Shown: piece after piece, positions 12,001 through 18,808 of the stretch | Layout of the letters: every line of letters begins with the position of its first letter | How positions within the stretch are numbered: position 1 is the first letter of the stretch | From: Flavobacteriales bacterium | GTDB lineage: Bacteria > Bacteroidota > Bacteroidia > Flavobacteriales_F > PHOS-HE28 | Direction: 5' to 3' | Assembly (NCBI GenBank): GCA_024103275.1 | Contig: JAGFIV010000038.1 | Coordinates: forward strand, 1-54,269 | Length of the DNA: 54,269 nucleotides | Notes under the pieces: model-generated | What the model was told of the DNA's origin: nothing | The model's database searches: none | Seen by the model: the letters and a program-made list of their open reading frames with translations, nothing else | Made by a program: the position numbers and the translations under genes

Positions 12001-14674
12001 CTGCGGCCCGGTAAGCGACAACATGACGATCTTCCTCACCGACGGCATCATCGTGAGCGCCGGCCCGGACCAGAGCGTGTGCGTCGCCTCCGACCACGCC
12101 AACCTGCAGGGCACCATCACCAACGGCTCGCCCTCGGGCACCTGGACCACCACCGGCACGGGCACCTTCCAGCCCAGCGCCGACGTGCTGAACGCGCAGT
12201 ACTACTTCAGCCCGGCCGATGTGGCCAACGGCGCGGTGGTGCTCACGTTCACCGCCACCAACACGGGCACCTGCCCCAGCGGCAGCGACCAGATGACGCT
12301 GACCTTCGGCAACACCAGCTATGCATACGCCGGTGCTGACCAAAGCCTGTGCGCCAATGCACCCATCGCGCAACTGGCCGGCAACTTCAGCGGCGGCGCC
12401 ACGGGCGTGCAATGGACCACTTCCGGCTCGGGCACCTTCAGCAACACCACCAACCCGGCCGCCACCTACACGCTGAGCAGTGCGGACATCGCCGCCGGCG
12501 CGGTGACGCTGACGATGACCACCATCACCAGCGGCAGCTGTGCCGCGGCCTCCGACCAGGTGCTGCTGACGGTGAACGCCCTGCCCAACATCACCGCCGG
12601 GGGCGACGTGATCGCCTGCACCGCCGGTCCTGTGCAACTGGCAGCCAACGTGGCCAATGCCTCCGGCGGCAGCTGGAGCACAAGCGGCACCGGCACCTTC
12701 TTCGATGCCAACGCCCTGGCCACGCTTTATTATCCCAGTGCGGCGGATAGCATCGCCGGCAGCGTGACGCTGACGGTGACCAGCACCGGCATGGCCCCGT
12801 GCAGCGCCGTGTCCGATGCACTCACCATCAGCTTCGGTGGCGGGTACACCGCACAGGCCGGCAACGATGTGATCACCTGCAGCACCAGCCCCAACGTGGC
12901 GCTGAGCGGCACGGTAAGCGGCACCACCACCGGCGTGTGGACCACCTCCGGCACGGGCTCCTTCAGCCCCAGCGCCACGGACCTCAACGCCACCTACATC
13001 CCCGGTGCGGCGGACTTCGTGATCGGCAACATCAACCTGGTGCTGAGCACCACCAACAACCAGGGCTGCCCCGCGGGCCGCGACACGCTGGTGGTGAGCT
13101 ACCACGTGCCGCCCACGGTGAACGCCGGTGCGGACCACCTGCTCTGCTTCGGTGTGCAACCGGTACAACTGAACGCCACCGCCCAGAACGATTCGCTGGT
13201 GCACTGGGTCACCACCGGCACCGGCAGCTTCAGCCCAGATGCCAACAGCCTTAACGCGGTGTACACGCCATCGGCCAACGACAGCATCCAAGGCGGCGTG
13301 TACCTGATCCTCACCGCCTACGGCAGCGGCACCTGCGGCAACGCCTCCGATTCGCTCTACATCGGCGTGGGCCCCACGCGCATCGCCAACGCCGGGGCTG
13401 ACCTGGATGTATGCGCCGATGGCGGCCCGATCCAGCTGGGCGGCACCATCACCGGCGTGAGCGGCGGAACCTGGACCACCAATGGCTCCGGCAGCTTCGT
13501 GCCCGATGCAAGCGCCCTGAACGCCACCTACGTGCCCAGCGCACCCGACCTGCTCTTCGGCCAGTTGAGCTTCACGCTCAGCACCACGGGCAACATGGGC
13601 TGCCCCGCGCACAGCGACACCATGCTCGTAAGTCTGCACCAGCCATCCACGGTGCATGCGGGCTCTGACATCACTACGTGCGATGCCTCGGCCCAAGTGC
13701 AGTTGGCCGGCACCTTCACCGGTGCGCCGGGCGTGCAATGGAGCACCACCGGCACGGGCACCTTCATGCCCGACAACACCACGCCCGATGCCATCTACCA
13801 GCCCAGTGCGGCGGACAGTGTGCTGCAGCAGGTCTTCCTGGTGCTCACCACCACGGGGGATCCGTATTGCGCGGCCGCCACCGACAGCTTGACCCTCTCC
13901 TTCGTGAACCCGCTGACCCCGGCGTTCAGCGTGGGGCAGGCCTGTGCAGGGTCGCAGACCCAGTTCACGGATGCCAGCACCTCCACGGGCCCGCCCATCA
14001 TCGGCTGGAACTGGGACTTCGGCAACGGTGCCACGGCGAGCGGCCAGCAGGCCGGCCATGCCTTCCCGGGCGTAGGGCAGTATCCCGTGGTGCTGACCGT
14101 GTATGCCCAGAACGGGTGCAGCGCCACCATCAGCCAAACCGTGGAGGTGATGGATGCGCCGTTGGCCGGATTCGGTTTCGAGGGGGAAACCCGCACGGGT
14201 GAAAGCATCTCCTTCCTGGACCAGTCCTCCGGCGGCAGCGGTTGGCATTACGACTTCGGCGACGGCCATGGATCACTGGAACAGAACCCCGCGCACACCT
14301 ACACCGGCGGCGGCCAGTACATCGTGGTGCAGACGGTGAGCAATGCCGCCGGGTGCACGGCCTCGGATTCCCTGCTGATCGTGATCACCGAGGACAAGGT
14401 GGTGCCCCCCAAGCTGCCCGATGCCTTCAGCCCCAACGGCGATGGTGTGAACGATGTGTTCTATGTCCGTGGAGGCCCCTTCAAGGAACTGCACCTGCGG
14501 ATCTACAACGGCTGGGGCGAAATGGTCTTCGAGACGTTCGACCCGGAATTCGGATGGGACGGCACCCACAACGGGAAGCCCGAGATCAACGGGGTGTATG
14601 TGTATACCGTGGAGGCCGTGGCCGAGGACGGACGCGGGCACAGCGGTTCGGGCAAAGTGACCCTGGTCCGCTAA
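2..14674 (+). CDS. Giant tandem-repeat surface protein with T9SS type B sorting domain (5' end outside window)
   Basis: The reading frame is open at the left edge (first full codon at base 2), so the N-terminus and signal peptide are missing; about 4,890 residues are visible. The bulk is a partial unit plus 52 tandem units of about 88 residues. Each unit has an N-terminal NAGxD-xxC-xNN stretch, a W-S/T-GG core, TYTP, a run of alternating TLTLT residues and a second Cys in GNGxC. Two PKD domains follow (about 13910-14155 and 14160-14390, with WDFGNG and YDFGDG cores), then a C-terminal domain beginning AFSPNGDGVNDVF, the gliding-motility-associated (CHU_C) type B sorting signal of T9SS. Such proteins are exported by T9SS and anchored at the cell surface; an adhesin, gliding or matrix role is inferred. 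The PorP/SprF gene starts 13 bases downstream, the usual partner arrangement. The repeats carry no recognisable enzymatic domain. Confidence 0.93.
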   Translation, partial: GGTGTYSPANAPIATYTPTATEIANGSVTLTLTTTGNGNCLAATSSRTISFTPAPIVDAGTNGTVCANNAAISLNGSVIGASGGTWSGGTGTYSPNANSPTASYTPSAAEITAGTVTLTLTSTGNGTCNPVTDQVTYTITPAPTANAGANQTLCANNAVANLNGSFTGATGGVWSGGAGSFDPSTTNMAVTYTPTATEIANGSVTLMLTTTGNGNCNAVSDPVTINYTAAPSVYAGANSSVCANNAAIALNGIVSGASGGVWSGGAGSYNPGNTTPTATYTPTASEIAAGSVTLTLTSTGNGNCNAVSSSRTITFTPAPIVDAGTNSSVCANAPAMSLNGSILGATGGIWSGGAGTFNPNNTTLNATYTPTAAEISAGTVTLTLTSAGNGNCNAVSDQVTWTITPAPTVNAGLDRTVCGNNAAVTLNGSFTVATGGIWTGGTGSFDPSTTNMNASYTPSAAEVAAGFATLTLTTTGNGLCNAVSDQMTITLTPAPTANAGANSSVCANNAAIALNGSVTVATGGIWSGGTGVFTPDNAHLITSYMPTAAEIAAGQVTLTLTTTGNGTCLPATSSRTITFTPAPVVNAGVDASVCANAPAMSLNGSILGATGGIWSGGAGTFNPNNTTLTATYTPTAAEITAGTVTLTLTSAGNGNCNAVSDQVTWTITPAPTVSAGPDQNICSNNAVATLAGSYTVASGAVWSGGAGTYSPGNTSVNATYTPTAAEVTAGFVTLTLTTTGNGLCNAVSDQMTLHFTAAPTANAGADVTRCANNANVVLGGSVAGATGGIWSGGAGSYTPNNTDLNATYAPTPAEINAGILTLTLTTTGNGNCLAVTDQKTISFSPAPVVDAGTNGTVCANMPGISLNGSVTGATGGTWSGGSGTYSPNANDLNATYTPSAAERTAGVVTLTLTSTGNGLCNPVSDQVTYTITPAPTVNAGADQDICSNNATATLNGSFTLATGVVWSGGAGTYSPSATSPTATYTPTATEIANGSVTLTLTTTGNNNCMAVTDQVTLNFTPAPTVNAGADASVCVNNANVSLNGSVTVASGGVWSGGAGSFTPNNTDLNATYTPTPSELAGGTLTLTLTSTGNGNCSAVSDSKVITFTPAPVVDAGTNGTVCANAPAMSLNGSVSGATGGVWSGGNGTYNPNNFTLNAVYTPTAAERTAGTVTLTLTSAGNGSCNAVSDQVTWTITPAPTVNAGPDQSLCSNNPVATLAGSFTVATGAVWSGGAGSFSPDTNTLNATYTPTASEVANGSVTLTLTTTGNNNCVAVSDQVTLNFTPAPVANAGADVSVCANNAGVALGGSVSVATGGIWSGGLGSYTPNNTDLNATYAPTPAEINAGILTLTLTTTGNGNCLAVTDQKTISFTPAPVVDAGANGTVCANLPAIPLNGSVTGAGGGTWTGAGTFSPNANTLNATYTPTVAERNAGTVTLTLTSTSNGNCNAVSDQVTWSITPAPTVNAGADQNICANNPAATLNGSFTLASGVIWTGGAGTFSPGATSPTATYTPTAAEIASGSLTLTLSTTGNNNCLAVSDQMTLHFTPAPVVNAGADVTLCVNNANVALNGSVSGATGGVWSGGAGSFTPNNTTLNATYTPTPAELAGGTLTLTLTSTGFGNCIAVSDSKEITFTPAPVVDAGTNGTVCANNATITLNGSVTGAGGGIWSGGNGTYNPNNTTLNATYTPTAAERAAGTVTLTLTSAGNGNCSAVSDQVTYTITPAPTVNAGADQSLCANNPVATLAGSFTVASGVVWSGGAGAFNPSATNANATYTPDASEIANGSVTLTLTTTGNNNCVAVSDQVTLNFTPAPTVNAGADVSLCRNNADVALNGSVTVASGGIWSGGAGSYTPNNTTLNATYTPTAAELAAGTLTLTLTSTGNGNCGVVSDSKVITFTPAPTVDAGLNGTVCANNAAITLNGTVNGATGGIWSGGTGTYNPNSGTLNAVYTPSAAERTAGSVTLTLTTVGNGNCSAVSDQVTYTITPAPTANAGADRSLCANNPDVTLSGAFTVATGGIWSGGNGTYNPGANNMSAVYTPTAAEIANGTVTLTLTTTGNGLCNAATDQVVLTFTDAPSANAGPDVTVCANNAAVALNGSVMIATGGTWSGGAGIFSPNANTLNATYTPSAADIAAGMVALTLTTTGNGTCTPATDTRIITYTPAPIVNAGADGTVCANNAAISLNGTVTGATGGVWSGGNGSFSPNSITLNATYTPTAAEIAAGTVTLTLTSAGNGLCNAVSDQVTFTITPAPTVNAGADQSLCGNNANAVLNAAITVATGVQWSGGTGLYSPGSTAQNITYTPSAIEIANGSVTLTATTTGNSNCAAVSDNVTLTFTPAPLANAGPDQSVSANNAATTLAGSYTIATGMVWSGGAGTYNPDNTTPNAVYTPTAAEIAAGSVTLTLTTTGNGACAASSDQMTITFTDAPTADAGPDQTICANNASVVLSGSVTIATGGIWSGGTGTYNPGATSLNTTYFPSAAEIAAGTVTLTLTTVGNGNSNPVSDQVTITITPAPVVNAGANLATCANQPTAQLAGVVTNATGGVWSGGSGTFNPSANNLNATYTPTLGEIAAGTVTLTLTSTGNGLCNAVSDQVVITIAPAPVVNAGVDQTVCSNNANVQLAGSVTHAAGGIWSGGTGGFSPSINALNAVYTPSATELANGSVTLTLTSTGNGSCVAESDAMTIYFSQSPVVNAGADRTVCANDPTVVLNGSVTIAGGGVWSGGTGTWTPNANTLNATYHPSPAEVALGTATLTLTSTQNGLCNAVSDQMTITIIASPVANAGNDISVCSNNATVQLGASVTGAGGGQWSGGAGTFTPSIADLNAVYTPTAAEIAAGTLTLTLTTIGNGNCVPVSDNVQITFTAPPTANAGTDGVYCANNAAIALNGSVTVANGGAWSGGGGTFAPDANALNAVYTPSQGEIAAGFATLTLTTTGNNGCTAVSDQVTYTFTPAPTANAGADASICANNATVQLNGAITVATGALWSGGNGTYSPNNSALNAVYAPTAAEIATGTVTLTLTTVGNGLCNAVSDQMTVTITPAPVVDAGQPLQSCANNPSVQLAGSVQNATGGTWSGAGTFSDPNSLSAIYTPSAAEVLAGTATITLTSAGNGLCNAVSDQVTITITDAPVVDAGAAQTLCANNVAAQLAGSVANATGGAWSGGAGSFSPNANTLNAVYTASAAEVAAGSVWLYLTSTGNGGCLASRDSVLLTFTPAPVVNAGLDAHVCANDADVQLAGSVTVASGGIWSGGAGSFAPNAQDLNAVYTPSALEIAAGQINLVLTSTGNGNCTAVKDSLTITVDPVPVVNAGPDQNICANNPVFQLNGFVGNAPGGQWSGGAGNYFPSNTSLAVQYTPTAAEIAAGSVTFTLTSTGTVYCNAVTDQMTVYFTDSPVVNAGVDQSICANNPAVQLNGDVLNANGGAWTGGSGSFSPSASVLSPVYTPTAAELASGSLNLYLTSTGNGNCIAVRDTIQLTFTPAPTVNAGTDLNVCYNNPTVNLNGASTVAGGVQWSGGLGSYSPDAQNPAAQYTLTPFELQSGSVTLTLTTTGNGNCLAVTDQMTINVTPAPEVNAGADITTCSNSLQVPLTGTVQAGATIGMWSTSGTGTFFPSATDLNATYMASALDSLNGTVDLTLTATNYGLCNAVSDVMTLTILPNAVANAGPDQSICASAATVQLAGSITGNATQGHWTSTGAGSFTPNADDANAVYQLAPGDAALGTLTFTWSVNSCDNAADQMVLTIVPVSTVNAGADQTVCFGSLNVVVNGQVGGASNTGVWSTLGSGSFANPADALSNVYQASAQDSIAQGVDLVLMATNTGSCAAAADTLHIAILPAGTVSAGVDQTFCANNANVQLAGTLSGDATQVQWSTSGTGSFYPSSTVLTPTYVPSAIDTAIGSLTLTLSAVNTCNNASDAMTLTLTPAPYVNAGPDQTYCDQVSVFPLSGTISGITNVGQWTTTGTGTIANAGSLNTTYTASAADIAAGQITFTLTSLNNGNCGPVSDNMTIFLTDGIIVSAGPDQSVCVASDHANLQGTITNGSPSGTWTTTGTGTFQPSADVLNAQYYFSPADVANGAVVLTFTATNTGTCPSGSDQMTLTFGNTSYAYAGADQSLCANAPIAQLAGNFSGGATGVQWTTSGSGTFSNTTNPAATYTLSSADIAAGAVTLTMTTITSGSCAAASDQVLLTVNALPNITAGGDVIACTAGPVQLAANVANASGGSWSTSGTGTFFDANALATLYYPSAADSIAGSVTLTVTSTGMAPCSAVSDALTISFGGGYTAQAGNDVITCSTSPNVALSGTVSGTTTGVWTTSGTGSFSPSATDLNATYIPGAADFVIGNINLVLSTTNNQGCPAGRDTLVVSYHVPPTVNAGADHLLCFGVQPVQLNATAQNDSLVHWVTTGTGSFSPDANSLNAVYTPSANDSIQGGVYLILTAYGSGTCGNASDSLYIGVGPTRIANAGADLDVCADGGPIQLGGTITGVSGGTWTTNGSGSFVPDASALNATYVPSAPDLLFGQLSFTLSTTGNMGCPAHSDTMLVSLHQPSTVHAGSDITTCDASAQVQLAGTFTGAPGVQWSTTGTGTFMPDNTTPDAIYQPSAADSVLQQVFLVLTTTGDPYCAAATDSLTLSFVNPLTPAFSVGQACAGSQTQFTDASTSTGPPIIGWNWDFGNGATASGQQAGHAFPGVGQYPVVLTVYAQNGCSATISQTVEVMDAPLAGFGFEGETRTGESISFLDQSSGGSGWHYDFGDGHGSLEQNPAHTYTGGGQYIVVQTVSNAAGCTASDSLLIVITEDKVVPPKLPDAFSPNGDGVNDVFYVRGGPFKELHLRIYNGWGEMVFETFDPEFGWDGTHNGKPEINGVYVYTVEAVAEDGRGHSGSGKVTLVR
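161..7021 (+). repeat. Homogenised 264-bp tandem units arranged in 792-bp trimers
   Basis: Units 1-26 of the giant gene, nearly all exactly 264 bp (one at about 4121-4381 is 261 bp). Three unit types recur in fixed order: type A opens APIVDAG or APVVDAG with a TVCAN box; type B opens APTVNAG with a DQ dipeptide; type C opens APxxNAGAD. The linkers follow the same order: A ends in QVTYTITP or QVTWTITP, C in RTITFTP or KVITFTP. The type A units starting at 161 and 953, and near-identical stretches at 986 and 1778, are exactly 792 bp apart. The trimer frame is clear up to about 6493 and fades after unit 26. Confidence 0.9.
7022..10711 (+). repeat. Intermediate 264-bp tandem units without clear trimer order
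   Basis: Units 27-40. The 88-residue unit and the WSGG core are kept, but the A/B/C alternation is lost and most units open APVVNAG. One unit (about 9134-9391) is two residues short. Unit 27 has Ser in place of the first conserved Cys (codon 7058-7060) and unit 28 has Ser in place of the second (codon 7508-7510). Confidence 0.85.
10712..13909 (+). repeat. Diverged C-terminal units of the repeat array
   Basis: Units 41-52. They keep the AGxD-xxC start and the second Cys but differ from each other far more than the upstream units. The core changes from WSGGxGxF to W(S/T)T(S/T)GTGxF and unit length varies between about 87 and 90 residues. This looks like the oldest part of the array, next to the PKD domains. 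Confidence 0.85.
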
Positions 14675-14687
14675 AAGCAGCAAGACG

Positions 14688-15674
14688 ATGAAAAAGACAG
14701 CCATCATTTCCTTGGCGCTCGCCACCCTCGCGATGAGCGCCGCGCGCGCCCAGGACGCCCATTTCAGCCAGTACGACGCGGCCGCGATCATGCTGAACCC
14801 GGCGCATACCGGCATGTTCGAGAACAACGACTTCCGGGTGGGCAGCAACCTGCGCAACCAGTGGGGCCGCCTGGGTGCCAACTTCCTCACCACGGCCTTC
14901 GCGGTGGACGTGAGCATGCAGGAGAAGTACGGCTTCGGGGCCTACCTGAACAACTACAACATGGCGGGCATCGTGAATACCTTCCAGACCGGGGTGACCG
15001 CGGGCTACAACGTGTCCAAGCCCAAGGCCAGGCACACGCTGTCCGCCGGGGTGAACCTGGGGCTGATCTACAAGAAGGTGAACGACAGCAAGCTGGTGTG
15101 GGATGCGCAGTATGACCGCGACCACTTCAACAGCGACCTGCCCTCGGGCGAGGACTTCCGCAAGGCGGGCCGCTGGATGCCCGATATCGGCGTGGGCATG
15201 GCCTACCGCTCCAAGGACCCCAACCGCACGGTGAACCCCTTTGCCAACTTCGCCCTGTTCCATGTCACCATGCCGGACGAGTCCATCTTCCGGGAGGAGA
15301 AGAGCAGGCTGCCCATGCGCTGGTCGGTGAACGGCGGGGCCCGCATCACCATCGCTGAAGGCACCGACCTGATGCCCCAGGCCCTGTACATGCGGCAAGG
15401 CCCCGACCAGCAGATACAGGCTGGGATGCTGGGCCAGATGTCCTTCTGGAACAACGTGTACAGCGTGGTGGCCGGCGCCTCCTACCGGTGGCACGACGCC
15501 ATCATCGCCCAGGCGGGCATCAAGCACGGCAACAACGTGTACCGCATCAGCTACGACGTGAACGTGTCCTCCTTGAAGCAATACACGCGCAGCAACGGTG
15601 CGCTGGAATTCTCCATCGTGTACTATGGCACGCTCTCCGGACGCTCCCGGCGGGTGACCAGCAGCGCGTTCTGA
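14688..15674 (+). CDS. PorP/SprF family type IX secretion membrane protein
   Basis: A 328-residue protein with a signal peptide (MKKTAIISLALATLAMSAARA) and, directly after cleavage, the family hallmark HFSQYDAAAIMLNPAHTG. The remainder alternates polar and hydrophobic residues as in an outer-membrane beta barrel. Family members are needed for secretion or anchoring of T9SS type B cargo and usually lie directly downstream of the cargo gene, as here (13 bases after the giant repeat protein, probably one transcript). The length is normal for the family. Its specific cargo is inferred to be the upstream gene product. A strong hairpin follows the stop. Confidence 0.93.
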   Translation: MKKTAIISLALATLAMSAARAQDAHFSQYDAAAIMLNPAHTGMFENNDFRVGSNLRNQWGRLGANFLTTAFAVDVSMQEKYGFGAYLNNYNMAGIVNTFQTGVTAGYNVSKPKARHTLSAGVNLGLIYKKVNDSKLVWDAQYDRDHFNSDLPSGEDFRKAGRWMPDIGVGMAYRSKDPNRTVNPFANFALFHVTMPDESIFREEKSRLPMRWSVNGGARITIAEGTDLMPQALYMRQGPDQQIQAGMLGQMSFWNNVYSVVAGASYRWHDAIIAQAGIKHGNNVYRISYDVNVSSLKQYTRSNGALEFSIVYYGTLSGRSRRVTSSAF

Positions 15675-15697
15675 ACCTTGTGGGGATGAAAGCGGAA

Positions 15698-15728
15698 CGG
15701 CCCGGCGCACCTGCGCCGGGCCGTTTTC
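15698..15728 (+). terminator. Rho-independent terminator after porP/sprF
   Basis: A 13-bp perfect inverted repeat (15698-15710 with 15713-15725) is followed by TTTT. It lies between the convergent PorP/SprF and atpG genes and may also stop atpG transcripts, although the T-run is only on the + side. Confidence 0.85.
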
Positions 15729-15745
15729 ATGTTTCGTTTTCCGGC

Positions 15746-16633
15746 CTAGCCCTTCAGCGCCTCGGCACCGCCCACGATCTCCAGGATCTCGCCCGTGATG
15801 GCGGCCTGGCGGGCCTTGTTGTAGGAAAGGCGCAGCTCCTTCAGCAGCTCGTCCGCGTTGTCGGTGGCCTTGTGCATGGCCGTCATGCGGGCGCCGTGCT
15901 CGGCGGCGAAGCTGTCCAGCAGCGCCTTGTAGAACTGGATCTTCAGGCTCTTGGGGATGATCTCCTCCACGATGGTCTGGCGGTCCGGCTCCATGATATG
16001 GTCCGTCTTCGCTGCCGCCAGCGCGTCAGCTTCGGCGGACACCGTCCGCACAACAGGAAGGAATTGCTCCTCGGTGATGATCTGCGTGGCGGCGTTCTTG
16101 AACCGGTTGTAGAACAGCACCACGCGGTCGTAGTCGCCGCCGGCGTACTTGGCCATGATGGCCTCGGCCACCGGCGCCACGTTGTCGAAGGTGAGTTGGT
16201 CGAACAGGCGCGCCAGGTCGGTGGGCAGGCCCTGGGCATGCCAGTGCGAGCGGCGGTAGTGGTCGGCGGCCTTCTTGCCCACGGACAGGACATGCACGTT
16301 CTCTCCCCTGGCCTCGGCCGCCTTGGTGGCCTTGGTGATCAGGCGGAACACCTGGGTGTTGAAGGCGCCCGCCAGGCCGCGGTTGCTCACGATGGCCACG
16401 AAGAGCACGTTCTTCACCTCGCGCTCATGGGCGTACTTGTTCTCGCTGGCATCCAGCGAGGCGCTCACGTTGCCCAGCACCTCGCCCAGCTTCTCGGCGT
16501 AGGGCCGCATGCGGATGATGGCGTCCTGGGCGCGGCGCAACTTGGCGGCGCTCACCATTTTCATGGCGGCGGTGATCTGCTTGGTGCTGTTCACCGAGAC
16601 GATCCGGTTGCGGACTTCCTTCAGGCTGGCCAT
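15746..16633 (-). CDS. atpG: ATP synthase F1 subunit gamma
   Basis: This 295-residue protein is the central rotor shaft of F1, transmitting c-ring rotation to the alpha/beta hexamer. The N-terminus (MASLKEVRNRIVSVNSTKQI, then ITAAMKMVSAAKLRRAQ) and the C-terminal helix (YNKARQAAITGEILEIVGGA) are the two conserved gamma signatures. It is the last gene of the atpBEFHAG run, 24 bases after atpA. The length is normal for Bacteroidota, which carry an insertion relative to Escherichia coli. atpD and atpC are not in this window, which is usual for the phylum, where they lie elsewhere. Confidence 0.97.
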   Translation of the reverse strand: MASLKEVRNRIVSVNSTKQITAAMKMVSAAKLRRAQDAIIRMRPYAEKLGEVLGNVSASLDASENKYAHEREVKNVLFVAIVSNRGLAGAFNTQVFRLITKATKAAEARGENVHVLSVGKKAADHYRRSHWHAQGLPTDLARLFDQLTFDNVAPVAEAIMAKYAGGDYDRVVLFYNRFKNAATQIITEEQFLPVVRTVSAEADALAAAKTDHIMEPDRQTIVEEIIPKSLKIQFYKALLDSFAAEHGARMTAMHKATDNADELLKELRLSYNKARQAAITGEILEIVGGAEALKG

Positions 16634-16657
16634 CGATCAGCGGGGTTCAATTTCCGT

Positions 16658-18235
16658 TCAGGCGAAGCTCTTCACCACGTCCGCGCCTACTTTTTCCAGC
16701 ACGCCGGTGATCTGGTCGTTGTACTCGCCGCGCTTCAGCGCTGCCAAGGTATCGGCATGGCCATGGCGCAGCTGCGTGAGGTACTGCTGCTCGAAGGCCC
16801 GCACCTTGTTCACCGGCAGCTTGGCCAACAGGCCCTTGGTGCCGAGGAAGATGATGGCGATCTGCTCCTCCACGCGCATCGGGCTGTTCTGGCCCTGCTT
16901 GAGGATCTCCACGTTGCGCGCGCCCTTGTCCAGCACGGCCTTGGTGGCCGCATCCAGGTCGGAGCCGAACTTGCTGAAGGCCTCCAGTTCGCGGTATTGC
17001 GCCTGGTCCAGCTTCAGCGTGCCGGCCACCTTCTTCATGGACTTGATCTGGGCGTTGCCCCCCACGCGGCTCACGCTGATGCCCACGTTGATGGCGGGGC
17101 GCACCCCGCTGAGGAAGAGGTTGCTCTCCAGGAAGATCTGCCCGTCGGTGATGGAGATCACGTTGGTGGGGATGTAGGCGGACACGTCACCGGCCTGCGT
17201 CTCGATGATCGGCAGGGCCGTAAGCGATCCCCCGCCCTTCACCATGCCCTTGAGGCTCTCGGGCTGGTCGTTCATCTGGGCGGCGATGGTGTCGTCCTCG
17301 ATGATCTTGGCGGCCCGTTCCAGCAGGCGGCTGTGCAGGTAGAATACGTCGCCGGGGTAGGCCTCGCGGCCGGGCGGGCGGCGCAGCAGCAGCGATACCT
17401 CGCGGTAGGCCACGGCCTGCTTGGAGAGGTCGTCGTACACGATCAGCGCGGGCCGGCCGGTATCGCGGAAGAATTCGCCGATGGCGGCCCCGGTGAAGGG
17501 TGCGTAGAACTGCATGGGGGCGGGGTCGCTGGCGTTGGCGGCCACCACGGTGGTGTAAGCCATGGCACCGGCCTCCTCCAGCACCTTCACGGTGCCGGCC
17601 ACGGTGCTGCCCTTCTGGCCCACGGCCACATAGATGCAGTACACCGGGTTGCCCGCCTCGTAGAACTCCTTCTGGTTGATGATGGTGTCGATGGCCACCG
17701 TGCTCTTGCCGGTCTGGCGGTCGCCGATGATCAGTTCGCGCTGGCCGCGACCGATGGGGATCATGGCATCGATGGCCTTGATGCCGGTCTGCAGCGGCTC
17801 TTTCACCGGCTGGCGGAAGATGACGCCCGGGGCCTTGCGCTCGATGGGCATCTCGTAGGTCTTGCCCTCGATGGGACCCTTGCCGTCGATGGGCTCGCCC
17901 AGGCTGTCCACCACGCGGCCCACCATGCCTTCGCCCACGTTCACGCTGGCGATGCGCTTGGTGCGCTTCACGGTGTCGCCCTCCTTCACGCCCACGCTGG
18001 GGCCCAGGAGCACCACGCCCACGTTGTCCTCCTCGAGGTTGAGCACGATGCCGCGCAGGCCGCCGGGGAATTCCACGAGTTCGCCGCTTTGCACGCTGTT
18101 CAGGCCGTAGATGCGGGCGATGCCGTCGCCGATCTGCAGCACGGTGCCCACCTCCTCCAGCTCGGCCGCGGTGCGCAGGCCGGCCAGTTCTTCCTTGAGG
18201 ATCGCCGACACCTCGGCGGGTTTGATCTGTGCCAT
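16658..18235 (-). CDS. atpA: ATP synthase F1 subunit alpha
   Basis: A 525-residue non-catalytic nucleotide-binding subunit of F1. The P-loop GDRQTGKST lies near residue 170, followed by the conserved DTIINQK region and the alpha signature [14 protein letters not shown]. The N-terminus ([17 protein letters not shown]) is typical. It lies between atpH (12 bases upstream) and atpG. Nothing is missing and the start is unambiguous. Confidence 0.98.
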   Translation of the reverse strand: MAQIKPAEVSAILKEELAGLRTAAELEEVGTVLQIGDGIARIYGLNSVQSGELVEFPGGLRGIVLNLEEDNVGVVLLGPSVGVKEGDTVKRTKRIASVNVGEGMVGRVVDSLGEPIDGKGPIEGKTYEMPIERKAPGVIFRQPVKEPLQTGIKAIDAMIPIGRGQRELIIGDRQTGKSTVAIDTIINQKEFYEAGNPVYCIYVAVGQKGSTVAGTVKVLEEAGAMAYTTVVAANASDPAPMQFYAPFTGAAIGEFFRDTGRPALIVYDDLSKQAVAYREVSLLLRRPPGREAYPGDVFYLHSRLLERAAKIIEDDTIAAQMNDQPESLKGMVKGGGSLTALPIIETQAGDVSAYIPTNVISITDGQIFLESNLFLSGVRPAINVGISVSRVGGNAQIKSMKKVAGTLKLDQAQYRELEAFSKFGSDLDAATKAVLDKGARNVEILKQGQNSPMRVEEQIAIIFLGTKGLLAKLPVNKVRAFEQQYLTQLRHGHADTLAALKRGEYNDQITGVLEKVGADVVKSFA

Positions 18236-18247
18236 GGATGGATCGCT

Positions 18248-18808
18248 TTAGAATCCGGGGATGTAGGGGTTCTCGGAAAACTTGCGGCGCAGGTCGCCCA
18301 AGCGGCGGCTCACGCTGGCGTCGATCTGCTCGTCGCCGATGCGGACCACGGCCCCTCCGATCAGGGCGGGGTCCACGCTTTCATTCAGGGTGATCTTCTT
18401 GCCGGGGTGGCGTTTTTCCACCATGCGGAGCACTTGGGCGCGAGCCTCCGCGTTCAGCGGTGCCGCACTGCGCACCTCGGCCAGCAGGATGTTGTTCGCC
18501 TGGCGGTACACCTCCTGGAAGGCCTGCGCGATCTCCGGCAGCATGTCCTCGCGGCCCTTGCGCACCAGGATGTTGATGAAGCGCTCGCTGATGCGGCCGA
18601 TCTGCCCGCCGAACACGCGCCCCAGCACCTTCAGCTTGCTATCGGCCTTGATCACCGGGCTTTTCAGCATCACCTGCAGGTCGCGGCTGGCGCCCGCCAC
18701 GTCGGCCACCAGGCGCAGGTCGTCGCGCACGGTGTCCACCGCGCCGTGCTCCTGGGCAAGCTGCATCAGGGAGCGGGCGTAGCGGTAGGCGACGGGGGAG
18801 ATGTTCAT
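18248..18808 (-). CDS. atpH: ATP synthase F1 subunit delta
   Basis: A 186-residue peripheral stalk subunit linking F1 to subunit b. The N-terminus ISPVAYRYARSLMQLA matches the delta/OSCP family, and the C-terminal part has the family pattern with DPALIGGAVVRIGDEQIDAS. Its ATG overlaps the atpF stop by four bases (18805-18808), indicating translational coupling. Confidence 0.95.
   Translation of the reverse strand: MNISPVAYRYARSLMQLAQEHGAVDTVRDDLRLVADVAGASRDLQVMLKSPVIKADSKLKVLGRVFGGQIGRISERFINILVRKGREDMLPEIAQAFQEVYRQANNILLAEVRSAAPLNAEARAQVLRMVEKRHPGKKITLNESVDPALIGGAVVRIGDEQIDASVSRRLGDLRRKFSENPYIPGF

Noticed and set aside
161..13909. Tandem repeats considered as a CRISPR or satellite array
   Set aside because: The period is a multiple of three, the units encode a conserved protein fold and there are no short repeats with unique spacers.
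9740..14269. A 1,509-codon open frame antisense to the giant repeat gene
   Set aside because: Its translation is low-complexity Gly/Ala/His/Arg/Val sequence that mirrors the sense repeats; high GC and absence of stop-like codons in the repeats keep all frames open. No domain or start signal.
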